Below are positions 45,934-55,188 of a stretch of 64,000 nucleotides of DNA, piece after piece. This DNA comes from Calothrix brevissima NIES-22 (GTDB taxonomy: Bacteria > Cyanobacteriota > Cyanobacteriia > Cyanobacteriales > Nostocaceae). Where the stretch lies: assembly GCF_002367995.1 (NCBI RefSeq), contig NZ_AP018207.1:5073963-5137962 (forward strand), given 5' to 3'. Position numbers and translations under genes: made by a program. How positions within the stretch are numbered: the stretch's first letter is position 1; every line of letters begins with the position of its first letter. The notes below the pieces were generated by a model, which did not search any database, was not told the DNA's origin, and worked only from the letters and a program-made list of their open reading frames with translations.

Positions 45934-48900
45934 GTGGCTAATTTTATTTATGGTACCTCCGGCAATGACACACTTACTGGAACTGTCATCAGTGACTACA
46001 TTTCTGGTTATGCCGGCAACGACTCCATTACCGGTGGGGCTGGTGACGATAACCTTGATGGCGCTACTGGTAATGACACCCTCAATGGTGGTGATGGCGA
46101 CGACACTCTGATAGCTAGTGATTACTCTGGCAGTGTGAATGTCGAAAAAATTGATGGTGGAAATGGCTATGACTACCTGAATTTAGATAATTCTGCTGCT
46201 GCTAGCAATTTAACTGTCACCTACACCACCGCTATCAATGGCACAGTTTCCAATGGCACTACTTTTCAAAATATCGAAAGTTTAAGGCTATACACAGGTA
46301 GCGGCAACGACACCATTAATGTCACATATTTGGGTGATGCTGCCATTTATGGCAATGGCGGCAATGATGCTATCACTACAGGCAATGGAAGCGATCGCCT
46401 TGATGGTGGTGATGGTAATGACACCCTCAACGGTGGTGCAGGTAACGATACTCTTGATGATGGTGCGGGTAGTGACATCCTGAATGCAGGTGATGGGGAT
46501 GACTATATTTACGCCAATAAAGGTAGTGCAGGAATCGAAAAAATCGATGGTGGGCAAGGTTTTGACTACCTCAATTGGGATATAGCTGATGTCGTTGGTA
46601 ATGTCACTGTCACCTACACTACCGCCACAAATGGCACAGTTTCCAATGGTTCTACTTTTCAAAATATCGAAAGTCTAGACTTAATTACTGGTAGCGGCAA
46701 TGACATCATTAATGTTACTGCTTTGGGTAATGCCGATATATCTAGCAATGACGGTAATGATTCCATTACTACAGGTAATGGGAGAGATTCCCTCAAGGGC
46801 GGTGCTGGCAATGATACCCTAAATGCTGGTGCTGGCAACGATTATCTAGATGGGAATCTCGGCGATGATGTTTTGAATGCAGGTGATGGCGATGACACTA
46901 TTTATGGCAGTAATTATACAGGTAGCGTTGGAGTAGAAAAAATCGACGGCGGGCAAGGCTTTGACTACTTGATACTGAATAATTCTGCTGCTGCTAGCAA
47001 CTTAACTGTCACCTACACCACAGCCACAAATGGTACAGTTTCCAATGGCACTACCTTTCAAAATATTGAAAGTCTCGAACTAGCCACAGGTAGCGGTAAC
47101 GATATTATTAATGTCACTGCTTTGGGTAGTGCGGAAATTGATGGTAATGGCGGCAATGACTCCATCACCACAGGTAATGGTAGAGATACCCTTTATGGCG
47201 GTGCTGGTAATGACACCCTCAATGCTGGTGCTGGTAATGATATCGTCGGCGAGATTTATGGCGAGGCTGGTAATGATGTCTTGAATGCAGGTGATGGGGA
47301 TGACATTATTTACGCCAGTAATGGTAGTTTGGGAGTTGATAAAATCGATGGTGGACAAGGCTTCGATTCCCTGAGACTAGATAATTCCGCAGCTACTGGC
47401 AACTTAACTGTTACCTACACCACCGCCACAAATGGCACAGTTTCTAATGGCACTACTTTTATAAATATCGAAAGTCTGACGTTAGAAACTGGTAGCGGCA
47501 ATGACATTATTAATGTCACAAATTTGGGTAATGCCAACATTGATGGTAATGCCGGTAATGACTCCATCACCACAGGTAATAGTATAGATACCATCTACGG
47601 TGGTGCAGGTAATGATACCCTCAACGCTGGTGCAGGTAATGACATCCTAGGTGATAGCTATTATGGCGAAGCTGGTAATGATGTCTTCAATGCAGGTGAT
47701 GGCGACGACATTATTTACGCCAGTAATGGTAGCCTGGGAGTCGAAATCATCGATGGTGGGCAAGGTTCTGATTACCTGAGACTAGATAATTCCGCAGCTA
47801 CTGGGAATTTAACTGTCACCTATACCACTGCTATCAATGGCACAGTTTCCAATGGCACTACCTTTAAAAATATTGAAAGTCTTTCCCTACAAACTGGTAG
47901 TGGGAACGACATTATTAATGTCACATATCCGGGTAGTGCCAACATTAATGGCAATGGCGGTAATGACTCCATCACCACAGGCAATGGTAGCGATACCCTT
48001 GGTAGTCTACTCAATAGCAATGATGGTAATGACACCCTCAATGCTGGTGCAGGTGACGATACTCTTTATGGCGGTAGTGGCAATGATGTCTTAAATGCAG
48101 GAGATGGTGATGACTATATTTACGCCAGTGATTACTATGGTAGTGTGGGAGTCGAAAAAATCGACGGTGGACAAGGTTTTGACTACCTGACTTGGGATAA
48201 TTCTACTGCTACTGGCAATTTAACTTTTACCTACACCGACTCGACAAATGGAACGGTTTCTAACGGTTCTACTTTTATCAATATCGAAAGTCTGACGCTA
48301 AAAACTGGCAGTGGCAATGACACCATTAATGTCACGGCTTTGGGTAATGCTGACATTACTACTAATGGTGGTAATGATTCGATTACTACTGGTGCTGGTG
48401 GTGATAACCTCAGTGGTGGTGATGGCAATGATACTCTCAATGCTGGCGCTGGTAACGATGTTCTCTCTGGTGGTGGCGGCAATGATGTCATCAATGGTGG
48501 TGATGGCGATGACCAGATTAAGTATACTAATCTTTTTAGCGCTCCGGGAATTGATACCATTGATGGGGGACAGGGTAATGACAGCTTGGAGATTACAATT
48601 TACTCCTCTACCCTCGATTTAACTGTCAATTATCCCATCGCTACATCACCAGGTAATTTCTTAGCTACAACTTTCCAAAATATCGAAATTTTCGATATTT
48701 ATACAGATGCTGGCAACGATACAGTTAATCTCAGTGCAGCTATTGACGCTACTGTTTCTACCAACGCTGGCAATGATTCTATCACTACAGGTGGCGGTAA
48801 CGATTATCTTGATGGCGGTGTTGGCAATGACACCCTCACCAGTGGTGCTGGGGATGATTATATTATCGCTGGGCGTGGAGTAGACACAATCGTTGCTGGC

Positions 48901-51900
48901 ACAGGTAACGATCGCTTAGATTTGGATCTTTCCTATACTACTGCTAATTTAACAGTTACTTACACCAGCACTGCTACAGGTACAGCATCTAATGGTACAA
49001 CATTTAGAGATAGCGATCGCCTGTATTTGACAACCGGTATTGGCAACGACAGTATTAATGTGACTGCTGCCAATTATGCTGCTGTTGATGGTGGAGTTGG
49101 TAATGACACTATTACCACTGGCATCGGTGATGATAACTTAACTGGGGATGAAGGTAACGATATCCTCAATAGTGGATTTGGGGATGACTTGCTTTCTGGT
49201 GGTGATGGTAACGATATTCTCAATGCTAGGGCGGGGAGAGACAATCTTTCTGGTGGTGCTGGTAATGATAGCCTCAACGCCGGTGCAGGTAATGACACAA
49301 TTTCTGATGGTTCGGGAGTAGACACTATTAATGGTGGTTCCGGCTATGACTATCTGAATTTAAATATGTCTAATTATATTGTGCCGTTGACTGTTACCTA
49401 TACCACCGCTACCAATGGCACAGTTTCTAATGGCACTAAGTTTACAGATATTGAAAGCCTAAAACTACAAGCAGGTAGTGCCAGTGACATTATTAATGTG
49501 ACTGCGGCAGTTGCGGAAATTACTGGTGGTTACGGTAATGATTCGATTACCACAGGTGCAGGCAACGATACAATTTATGGTAGTACAGTCTTGAGCGGTG
49601 ATGGTAATGACACCATAAACGCTGGCGCGGGAAATGACTTTATTTATGAAGGTAGAGGTGGAGTAGACAGTATTAATGGTGGTGCTGGTTCTGACTACCT
49701 GAATTTAGATCTGTCTAATTATATTATTCCTGTAACTGTCAGCTACACCACCGCCACCAATGGCACAGTTTCTAATGGCACCACCTTTCAAAATATCGAA
49801 AGTCTGAGTCTGAGTACAGGTAACGCCAGCGATATCATCAATGTCACTGCTGCTGTTGTTTCTGTGGAAGGTGGTTACGGTAACGACTCAATTACCACAG
49901 GTGCAGGTAATGATAACCTTGATGGCGGTGATGGTAATGATACCCTCAATGGTGGAGATGGTAATGATACTCTCGATGGCGGTGCAGGTGTAGACAGCAT
50001 TAATGGTGGGGCTGGCTATGACTTTCTCCGTTTAGATTTATCTAATTACATTATTCCCCTGACTGTTACCTACACCACCGCCACCAATGGCGCAGTTAAT
50101 ACTGGCACTACTGTTCAAAATATCGAAAGTCTGAGTCTGAGTACAGGTAACGCCAGCGATATCATCAATGTCACGGCTGCTGTTGTTTCTGTAAATGCTG
50201 GTTACGGTAACGACTCAATTACCACAGGCGCTGGTAACGATAACCTCAATGGCGGTGATGGTAATGACACCCTCAATAGTGGCGATGGTAGTGATACTCT
50301 CAATGGCGGTGCAGGAGTAGACAGCATCAACGGTGGGGCTGGCTATGACTACCTGCGTTTAGATTTGTCTAATTACCTTGTTCCCCTAACTGTCACTTAC
50401 ACCACTGCTACCAATGGCACAGTTAATACTGGCACTACCTTTCAAAATATCGAAAATCTCAGTTTGAGTACAGGTAATGGCAGCGATATCATCAATGTAA
50501 CTGCTGCTGCTGTTGCTTCTGTGAGTGGTGGTTACGGTAACGACTCAATTACCACAGGCGCAGGTAATGATGATCTTTATGGCGGTGACGGTAATGATAC
50601 CCTCATTGGTGGGGCTGGGAATGATACCCTCGATGGCGGTTCAGGTGTAGATAGTATTGATGGTGGGGCGGGCTATGACTACCTGAATTTAAATTTGTCT
50701 AATTACATTGTGCCGTTAACTGTCACATATACAGCGATCGCCAATGGTACAGTTTCTAATGGCACTATTTTTAAAGAAATTCAAAGTCTGAGCCTAAATA
50801 CAGGTGAAGCCAGCGATATCATCAATATCACGGCGGCTGTTGTTTCTGTGAATGGTGGTTACGGTAACGACTCCATTACCACAGGTGCTTTTAACGATAC
50901 CCTAGATGGCGGTGACGGTAACGACACCATCAACGCTGGGGCTGGCGATGATTTGATTTATGAGGGTGTAGGGGCGAATATAATTAACGGGGGTACAGGT
51001 TCTGACTACCTGAAATTAGATTTATCCAGATACCTTACTTCCCAGAATGTCAGCTACACCACTACCACAACTGGCACAGTTAGTACTGGCACTACCTTTA
51101 CAGATATTGAAAGCCTAGAAATAGCAGCAGGTAGCGCCAGCGATACGATTAATGTCACGGCTGCGGCTTATGCAAATATTGATGGCGGTTACGGTAACGA
51201 CTCAATTATCTCAGGTGCAGGGAGCGATCGCCTTTACGGTGGTTTAGGTAATGACACAATCAGTGCTGGGGCGGGAAATGATTCAATTTATGGTGGTGAA
51301 GGCGTAGATAATATCAATGGCGATGCGGGCACAGATTTGCTGACTTTAGATATTTCCTCTGCCACTACCAGCTTAAATGTCTCCTATACTACTGCCACTA
51401 CTGGAACGGTTTCCAACGGCACAACATTCCAAAACATTGAAAGTCTCGCCTTATCTACAGGTACAGGTAACGACATCATCAACGTCACGGCGGCGGTTGT
51501 CTCTGTAGCTGGTAATAGCGGTAATGACTCAATTACATCTGGTGCAGGTAACGATAACTTAAATGGCGGTTTCGATAATGATACCCTCAATGGCGCTAGT
51601 GGTAATGATACTTTGTACGGTGAATTTGGCAATGATAGCTTAAATGGTGGTGCCGATAACGACTTCTTAGTTGGTGGATTTGGCAGCGATACGTTAACTG
51701 GCGGTGTTGGTAATGATGGGTTTGTCTACTTTGAGTTTATCGAAGGCGGCGATACAATTACCGATTTTGCTACCACCAATGATGTAATTGTACTGACATC
51801 TCTACTGACAGATTCAGGTTACTTTGGTGCAAATAATGCGATCGCCGATGGATACTTAAGATGGCTCCAGTCAGGCACAAGTACTCTAGTGCAAATAGAC

Positions 51901-51999
51901 GTTGATGGTACTGCGGGTACATCGGAAACTTTCGCTACTTTAGTCACTTTGAACAATGTCACTGCTACTAATGTGACTGCCAACAACTTCGTATTTTAA
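45934..51999 (+). CDS. RTX-type hemolysin-like calcium-binding repeat protein with type I secretion C terminus
   Basis: 2021 aa, GTG start with AAAGGAG 8 nt upstream. It is made of about 15 modules, each with a beta segment (LTVTYTTATNGTVSNGTTFQ, then NIESL, GSGNDIINVT) and one to several nonapeptide Ca-binding repeats GGxGxDxLx. The first six modules are about 400 nt long and very similar at DNA level; later ones diverge. The last 100 residues (GGDTITDFATTNDVIVLTSL) look like a type I secretion target region. There is no Sec signal. Such proteins fold on binding calcium outside the cell. The HlyD adaptor at 22207 could serve it. Function (adhesin, S-layer, sheath) is not indicated. Confidence 0.93.
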   Translation: MANFIYGTSGNDTLTGTVISDYISGYAGNDSITGGAGDDNLDGATGNDTLNGGDGDDTLIASDYSGSVNVEKIDGGNGYDYLNLDNSAAASNLTVTYTTAINGTVSNGTTFQNIESLRLYTGSGNDTINVTYLGDAAIYGNGGNDAITTGNGSDRLDGGDGNDTLNGGAGNDTLDDGAGSDILNAGDGDDYIYANKGSAGIEKIDGGQGFDYLNWDIADVVGNVTVTYTTATNGTVSNGSTFQNIESLDLITGSGNDIINVTALGNADISSNDGNDSITTGNGRDSLKGGAGNDTLNAGAGNDYLDGNLGDDVLNAGDGDDTIYGSNYTGSVGVEKIDGGQGFDYLILNNSAAASNLTVTYTTATNGTVSNGTTFQNIESLELATGSGNDIINVTALGSAEIDGNGGNDSITTGNGRDTLYGGAGNDTLNAGAGNDIVGEIYGEAGNDVLNAGDGDDIIYASNGSLGVDKIDGGQGFDSLRLDNSAATGNLTVTYTTATNGTVSNGTTFINIESLTLETGSGNDIINVTNLGNANIDGNAGNDSITTGNSIDTIYGGAGNDTLNAGAGNDILGDSYYGEAGNDVFNAGDGDDIIYASNGSLGVEIIDGGQGSDYLRLDNSAATGNLTVTYTTAINGTVSNGTTFKNIESLSLQTGSGNDIINVTYPGSANINGNGGNDSITTGNGSDTLGSLLNSNDGNDTLNAGAGDDTLYGGSGNDVLNAGDGDDYIYASDYYGSVGVEKIDGGQGFDYLTWDNSTATGNLTFTYTDSTNGTVSNGSTFINIESLTLKTGSGNDTINVTALGNADITTNGGNDSITTGAGGDNLSGGDGNDTLNAGAGNDVLSGGGGNDVINGGDGDDQIKYTNLFSAPGIDTIDGGQGNDSLEITIYSSTLDLTVNYPIATSPGNFLATTFQNIEIFDIYTDAGNDTVNLSAAIDATVSTNAGNDSITTGGGNDYLDGGVGNDTLTSGAGDDYIIAGRGVDTIVAGTGNDRLDLDLSYTTANLTVTYTSTATGTASNGTTFRDSDRLYLTTGIGNDSINVTAANYAAVDGGVGNDTITTGIGDDNLTGDEGNDILNSGFGDDLLSGGDGNDILNARAGRDNLSGGAGNDSLNAGAGNDTISDGSGVDTINGGSGYDYLNLNMSNYIVPLTVTYTTATNGTVSNGTKFTDIESLKLQAGSASDIINVTAAVAEITGGYGNDSITTGAGNDTIYGSTVLSGDGNDTINAGAGNDFIYEGRGGVDSINGGAGSDYLNLDLSNYIIPVTVSYTTATNGTVSNGTTFQNIESLSLSTGNASDIINVTAAVVSVEGGYGNDSITTGAGNDNLDGGDGNDTLNGGDGNDTLDGGAGVDSINGGAGYDFLRLDLSNYIIPLTVTYTTATNGAVNTGTTVQNIESLSLSTGNASDIINVTAAVVSVNAGYGNDSITTGAGNDNLNGGDGNDTLNSGDGSDTLNGGAGVDSINGGAGYDYLRLDLSNYLVPLTVTYTTATNGTVNTGTTFQNIENLSLSTGNGSDIINVTAAAVASVSGGYGNDSITTGAGNDDLYGGDGNDTLIGGAGNDTLDGGSGVDSIDGGAGYDYLNLNLSNYIVPLTVTYTAIANGTVSNGTIFKEIQSLSLNTGEASDIINITAAVVSVNGGYGNDSITTGAFNDTLDGGDGNDTINAGAGDDLIYEGVGANIINGGTGSDYLKLDLSRYLTSQNVSYTTTTTGTVSTGTTFTDIESLEIAAGSASDTINVTAAAYANIDGGYGNDSIISGAGSDRLYGGLGNDTISAGAGNDSIYGGEGVDNINGDAGTDLLTLDISSATTSLNVSYTTATTGTVSNGTTFQNIESLALSTGTGNDIINVTAAVVSVAGNSGNDSITSGAGNDNLNGGFDNDTLNGASGNDTLYGEFGNDSLNGGADNDFLVGGFGSDTLTGGVGNDGFVYFEFIEGGDTITDFATTNDVIVLTSLLTDSGYFGANNAIADGYLRWLQSGTSTLVQIDVDGTAGTSETFATLVTLNNVTATNVTANNFVF

Positions 52000-52039
52000 T
52001 TGTTGACAGGTTGCAATTAACACGGCGACGCAGAGAATT

Positions 52040-52179
52040 AGGACTTACGCAGTGTCAGATATTTTTCATGCTTTTTGTCAATGGTCAATAGTCCATAGTC
52101 CAAAAACCTGAATTTTGACCATTGACTTTTGACTTTTGACCACCCTTGTGAGGGTTTTTGTGTTCGGTGCGTAAGTCCT
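52040..52179. mobile_element. MITE-like repeat, family B, copy 2 (140 bp)
   Basis: Same 12-bp ends, length and orientation as 17089-17228, with only a few differences over 140 bp, which suggests recent spread. Confidence 0.87.
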
Positions 52180-52335
52180 AAGAATATTCTCTGCGTTGTT
52201 CTTGAACCATCAATAATTGAAGCACTTTGGCGGCGATCGCACTTCTCAACACTTCTCAACAACACAGTTCTTAACACTGGTTGTTTTTTTGTGATTTTTG
52301 TGGCAATATTTTTTACATTCAGTAAAATACTATAA

Positions 52336-52353
52336 TACGATAGATTTATCGTA
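52336..52353. promoter_or_regulatory. Palindrome over the start region of the NIL operon, candidate operator
   Basis: TACGATA and TATCGTA around GATT, overlapping and following the -10-like TATAAT at 52331-52336. A repressor bound here would block transcription initiation. The -35 is not obvious. Confidence 0.5.
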
Positions 52354-52386
52354 GTTTACAAAGCAGCCTAGAAGAGGAGAATCTAA

Positions 52387-52491
52387 ATGAGACTCATATC
52401 CAGTCGGGCAAATTTGGCGAAAATAAGTTTCTGTGCTGACAAATCTTGTCTTTTTGGCTTTTTCAACTATTCAGTGATGATGGGAGGTTAA
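52387..52491 (+). CDS. 34-aa leader peptide ORF upstream of NIL genes
   Basis: ATG at 52387 with GAGGAG 8 nt upstream; the TAA at 52489-52491 lies 4 nt before the next gene's ATG and follows the next gene's GGGAGGT, so translation looks coupled. The peptide starts MRLISSRANLAKISFCADKS and has two cysteines (FCADKSC). The start resembles leader peptides found ahead of sulfur-metabolism genes in other bacteria; that is a recollection, not a tested match. It could act as an attenuator responding to cysteine or methionine. Confidence 0.5.
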   Translation: MRLISSRANLAKISFCADKSCLFGFFNYSVMMGG

Positions 52492-52495
52492 GCCA

Positions 52496-53170
52496 ATGTC
52501 TCCTCGTCAACCGAAAAAATCTCCCCCAGTTCATAGCCGAATTTCAGTTCCGCAAAAGTATCATAGACAACCTGTGATTTCGCGGTTAGTGTCGCGCTAT
52601 GGTTTAACAGTCAACATTACAGCCGCATCATTAGTATCAGATAATGACAGCGATGGCTGGTTTGACTTAGAACTATCGGGAAATCCCCAGCATTTAACCA
52701 ATAGCTTATCTTACCTGCAAGAATTGGGTGTAAATTTAGTGCAAATAGCGATCGCTAACCAAATTCAAATGAATCGCCGGGATTTGGAAGGAAATCCGAT
52801 GAAGTGGGAATTGGGAGAGGGAGAGAAAAATCTAGTTCCTAATCATGAAACCACATTTTTGCGATCGCGATCGCGAAAAATCACAGGGCTGTCAGAAGAA
52901 TACCAAAAATGGTTATCTCATGGTCAAACTAATCGCTTACGTCTACAGCTTTGTATTTTGCAAAGTTATCACCAGAAACCTGTAATTTCTCAACTAGTTT
53001 CTCGCTATGGATTAACAGTCAACATCATCGGTGCGCGTCTTCACCCCAATATGCAAGATGATGGCTGGTTTGAGCTAGATTTATGGGGTAAAACCAAGCA
53101 AATCCGCTCTAGTCTAATTTATCTCACAAAATTAGGATTACCAATTTGGCCTGATTGGGCTAGTGGCTAG
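52496..53170 (+). CDS. Protein with two NIL domains
   Basis: 224 aa with two copies of a NIL-type ferredoxin-fold domain (about 15-85 and 140-220). The repeats are seen in YHRQPVISRLVSRYGLTVNI and YHQKPVISQLVSRYGLTVNI, each followed by a DGWF(E/D)L strand and an L..L..LG(V/L) helix. NIL domains sense methionine in MetN and are also found fused to ferredoxins. No ferredoxin or ATPase part is present, so a stand-alone regulator or ligand carrier is likely. GGGAGGT precedes the ATG. Confidence 0.8.
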   Translation: MSPRQPKKSPPVHSRISVPQKYHRQPVISRLVSRYGLTVNITAASLVSDNDSDGWFDLELSGNPQHLTNSLSYLQELGVNLVQIAIANQIQMNRRDLEGNPMKWELGEGEKNLVPNHETTFLRSRSRKITGLSEEYQKWLSHGQTNRLRLQLCILQSYHQKPVISQLVSRYGLTVNIIGARLHPNMQDDGWFELDLWGKTKQIRSSLIYLTKLGLPIWPDWASG

Positions 53171-53239
53171 GGATTAGGAGCTAAAAAGAGTTTAATTTAT
53201 TGCTTAATAAAAATTTTTGAAATACTGATTTATAGTTAT

Positions 53240-53590
53240 ATGACCGCATTTAATCAAGTTCAATTGAAAACCAAGAGTAAATTTTCTGTTTTTAGTTCTG
53301 CGATCGCATCAATTCACGACAAAAACCAGATTACTCAAATTCGTGTATGTGTATATATTCCTAAATCATACCTTAATGAGCCAGTAATTTCCCGGTTAAT
53401 TTCTAATTACGGCTTAATTGTTAACATTACTGGCGCAATGCTAAAAGCAAACACAGATAGCGCTGGACGTTTTGATTTAGAAATTCGCGGAAGCGTGGCT
53501 CAAATCAATCATGGTATAGCTTATCTTGAATCTCTCAATCTTAAAATAATCGGCAAACCCCATGTAAATGGTGATAGTTGGTCTTACTAA
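53240..53590 (+). CDS. Protein with a single NIL domain
   Basis: 116 aa. About 25 leading residues precede one NIL domain: VCVYIPKSYLNEPVISRLIS, NYGLIVNITGAML, GRFDLEIRGSVAQINHGIAYL. It is 69 nt downstream of the two-domain gene in the same direction and probably shares its transcript. Ligand unknown; sulfur amino acid suspected from the family. Confidence 0.78.
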   Translation: MTAFNQVQLKTKSKFSVFSSAIASIHDKNQITQIRVCVYIPKSYLNEPVISRLISNYGLIVNITGAMLKANTDSAGRFDLEIRGSVAQINHGIAYLESLNLKIIGKPHVNGDSWSY

Positions 53591-53599
53591 TTAATACTC

Positions 53600-53658
53600 A
53601 ATAGTCAACAGTCAACAGTCAACTGTCAACTGTCAACTGTCAACAGTCAACTGTCAAC
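53600..53658. repeat. Tandem GTCAACA / GTCAACT repeat
   Basis: Eight tandem 7-mers just after the NIL genes. Non-coding, same type as 39781-39842. Confidence 0.82.
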
Positions 53659-53853
53659 CTTTTTACAAACCACCTGCCTATCCTCACAAGTTCCTCAAAT
53701 TTAAGAGCTATAAAATAAGCGTATACAGCAGAGGGCTGACCAAAACACTCAGGCTAACTCTTAAAACATATGTATTTATTAGTGAGCAAACATAATTGAG
53801 AACTCAAAGCCAGAAACCTCTATTGCCATTTATCACTAGAAGCAGAGGTATAT

Positions 53854-54396
53854 ATGTTTACCAAGATTTTAGTTGCCTTAGATCGTTCGCCAACGGGGAA
53901 ACAGGTTTTTGAGCATTCCTTAGCTTTAGCAAAGGCAACAGGAGCTAGTTTAACACTACTGCATGTTCTATCTGCGGAAGAAGAAGGTAGTCCTTACGCA
54001 CCTGTATTATCTAATTTTGATTATTACCCCGGTTTAGGTAGTCAAAGCTTCGAGTACTACCAACAGCAATGGGATAAATTTAAAAATCAAGGCGTGCAAA
54101 TGTTGCAAGAGTTCTGCGCGGAAGCCAACACAGCAGGAGTAAATGCAGAATTTATCCAACAACTTGGTAGCCCTGGAAAGCTAATCTGTCAATTAGCGGT
54201 TCAATCTAATGCTGATTTAATTGTCATGGGGCGTCGTGGACGTTCAGGATTAAAGGAACTATTTCTTGGTAGTGTAAGTAACTATGTTCTTCACCATGCA
54301 CCTTGCTCAGTGCATGTGCTTCATGTTACCGCTGATATTGCCCAAGCCCAAGAAGTTGTGGCAGAACCTAGCGTTAAAGTAGGGGCTGGAAATTAG
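53854..54396 (+). CDS. Universal stress protein (UspA family)
   Basis: 180 aa. FTKILVALDRSPTGKQVFEHSL start, a middle LTLLHVLSAEEE, and the ATP-binding signature IVMGRRGRSGLKELFLGSVSNYVLHHAPCSV (G2xG9GS/T pattern). It belongs to the ATP-binding subgroup. GAGGT lies 8 nt before the ATG. The genes that follow (DUF3122, CBS-CP12) run the same way with 40-236 nt gaps and may be co-regulated. Confidence 0.92.
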   Translation: MFTKILVALDRSPTGKQVFEHSLALAKATGASLTLLHVLSAEEEGSPYAPVLSNFDYYPGLGSQSFEYYQQQWDKFKNQGVQMLQEFCAEANTAGVNAEFIQQLGSPGKLICQLAVQSNADLIVMGRRGRSGLKELFLGSVSNYVLHHAPCSVHVLHVTADIAQAQEVVAEPSVKVGAGN

Positions 54397-54436
54397 GCAA
54401 TAGGGGCTAGAAACTAAAAGCTAGGAGGTATATTTT

Positions 54437-54952
54437 ATGTTGCGTAGCTTCCTGCAAGTATTACTGCGGCTGCTATTGCTAGGAACGGTAACGATATTTA
54501 TCTTCCTGGGTTTAGATATCAGCACCTCTAAAAGAGCGATCGCTGCTATTACTCGCTTAGAATCAGTACCAGGAGAAATAATTTATCGCTCACAACTCAA
54601 ATTAGAAGATAAATCAGGACATATTTGGCAAGTAATTTTGTGGAAGCAAGTTTATCCCGATCATCCATCAACTGTAAATCTCCGTTTGGTAGGCTTTCCT
54701 GGTTCTGCTGAATTAATTCATCCCCAACCATTGCGAATTACCAAAGCTACAGGTGAAGTTTTGATTGCTCCTGATGTTTTCTTAGACTCAGCACCAGCAC
54801 CAACAATTGGTCAGTATAATTTTCAAGATATATTACCAAATTTACCAGTAGAATCTCTACTACTAAGTATTCCTTTACCTGGCGAGAAATTTATTAATAT
54901 CTCTGTTCCTCAATCTGTAGTAAAAGAATGGCAAACGGTATTAAAGGATTAA
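54437..54952 (+). CDS. DUF3122-like exported protein
   Basis: 171 aa. A signal/TM helix (about 8-27, LLRLLLLGTVTIFIFLGL) is followed by a beta-rich domain with LEDKSGHIWQVILWKQVYPD, INLRLVGFPGS and VFLDSAPAPTIGQYNFQDILPNLP. This matches my recollection of the cyanobacterial DUF3122 family of unknown function. GGAGG precedes the ATG. Confidence 0.75.
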   Translation: MLRSFLQVLLRLLLLGTVTIFIFLGLDISTSKRAIAAITRLESVPGEIIYRSQLKLEDKSGHIWQVILWKQVYPDHPSTVNLRLVGFPGSAELIHPQPLRITKATGEVLIAPDVFLDSAPAPTIGQYNFQDILPNLPVESLLLSIPLPGEKFINISVPQSVVKEWQTVLKD

Positions 54953-55035
54953 GGGCATGGGGCACTTGTACTGAGCGAAGTCGAAGTATTGGGCATGGGG
55001 CATTGGGCAAGAGTCAATAGTCATTTGTAGATCTT

Positions 55036-55140
55036 ATCCCCCTTGTCTCCCTTGTCTCCCTTGTCTCCCTTGTCTCCCTTGTCTCCCTTGTCCCCCTTGT
55101 CCCCCTTCCTAGCCCCTAGCCCCTAGCCCCTAGCCCCTAT
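55036..55140. repeat. Tandem TTGTCTCCC and CCCTAGC repeats
   Basis: Seven or more copies of TTGTCTCCC/TTGTCCCCC (9-mer), then four copies of CCCTAGC. A 25-bp insert (about 54964-54988, CTTGTACTGAGCGAAGTCGA) interrupts a GGGCATT repeat just upstream. Confidence 0.82.
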
Positions 55141-55188
55141 TCCTCCCATCTACCACATCATTAAAAGACTTTTTGGAGACGATTCATT

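Noticed and set aside
46288-51632. Several antisense frames inside the RTX gene
   Set aside because: Shadows of the repetitive coding sequence with mirrored composition; no start signals.
52038-52335. Frames on both strands around the family B MITE copy
   Set aside because: They run through the MITE inverted repeats and lack ribosome sites.
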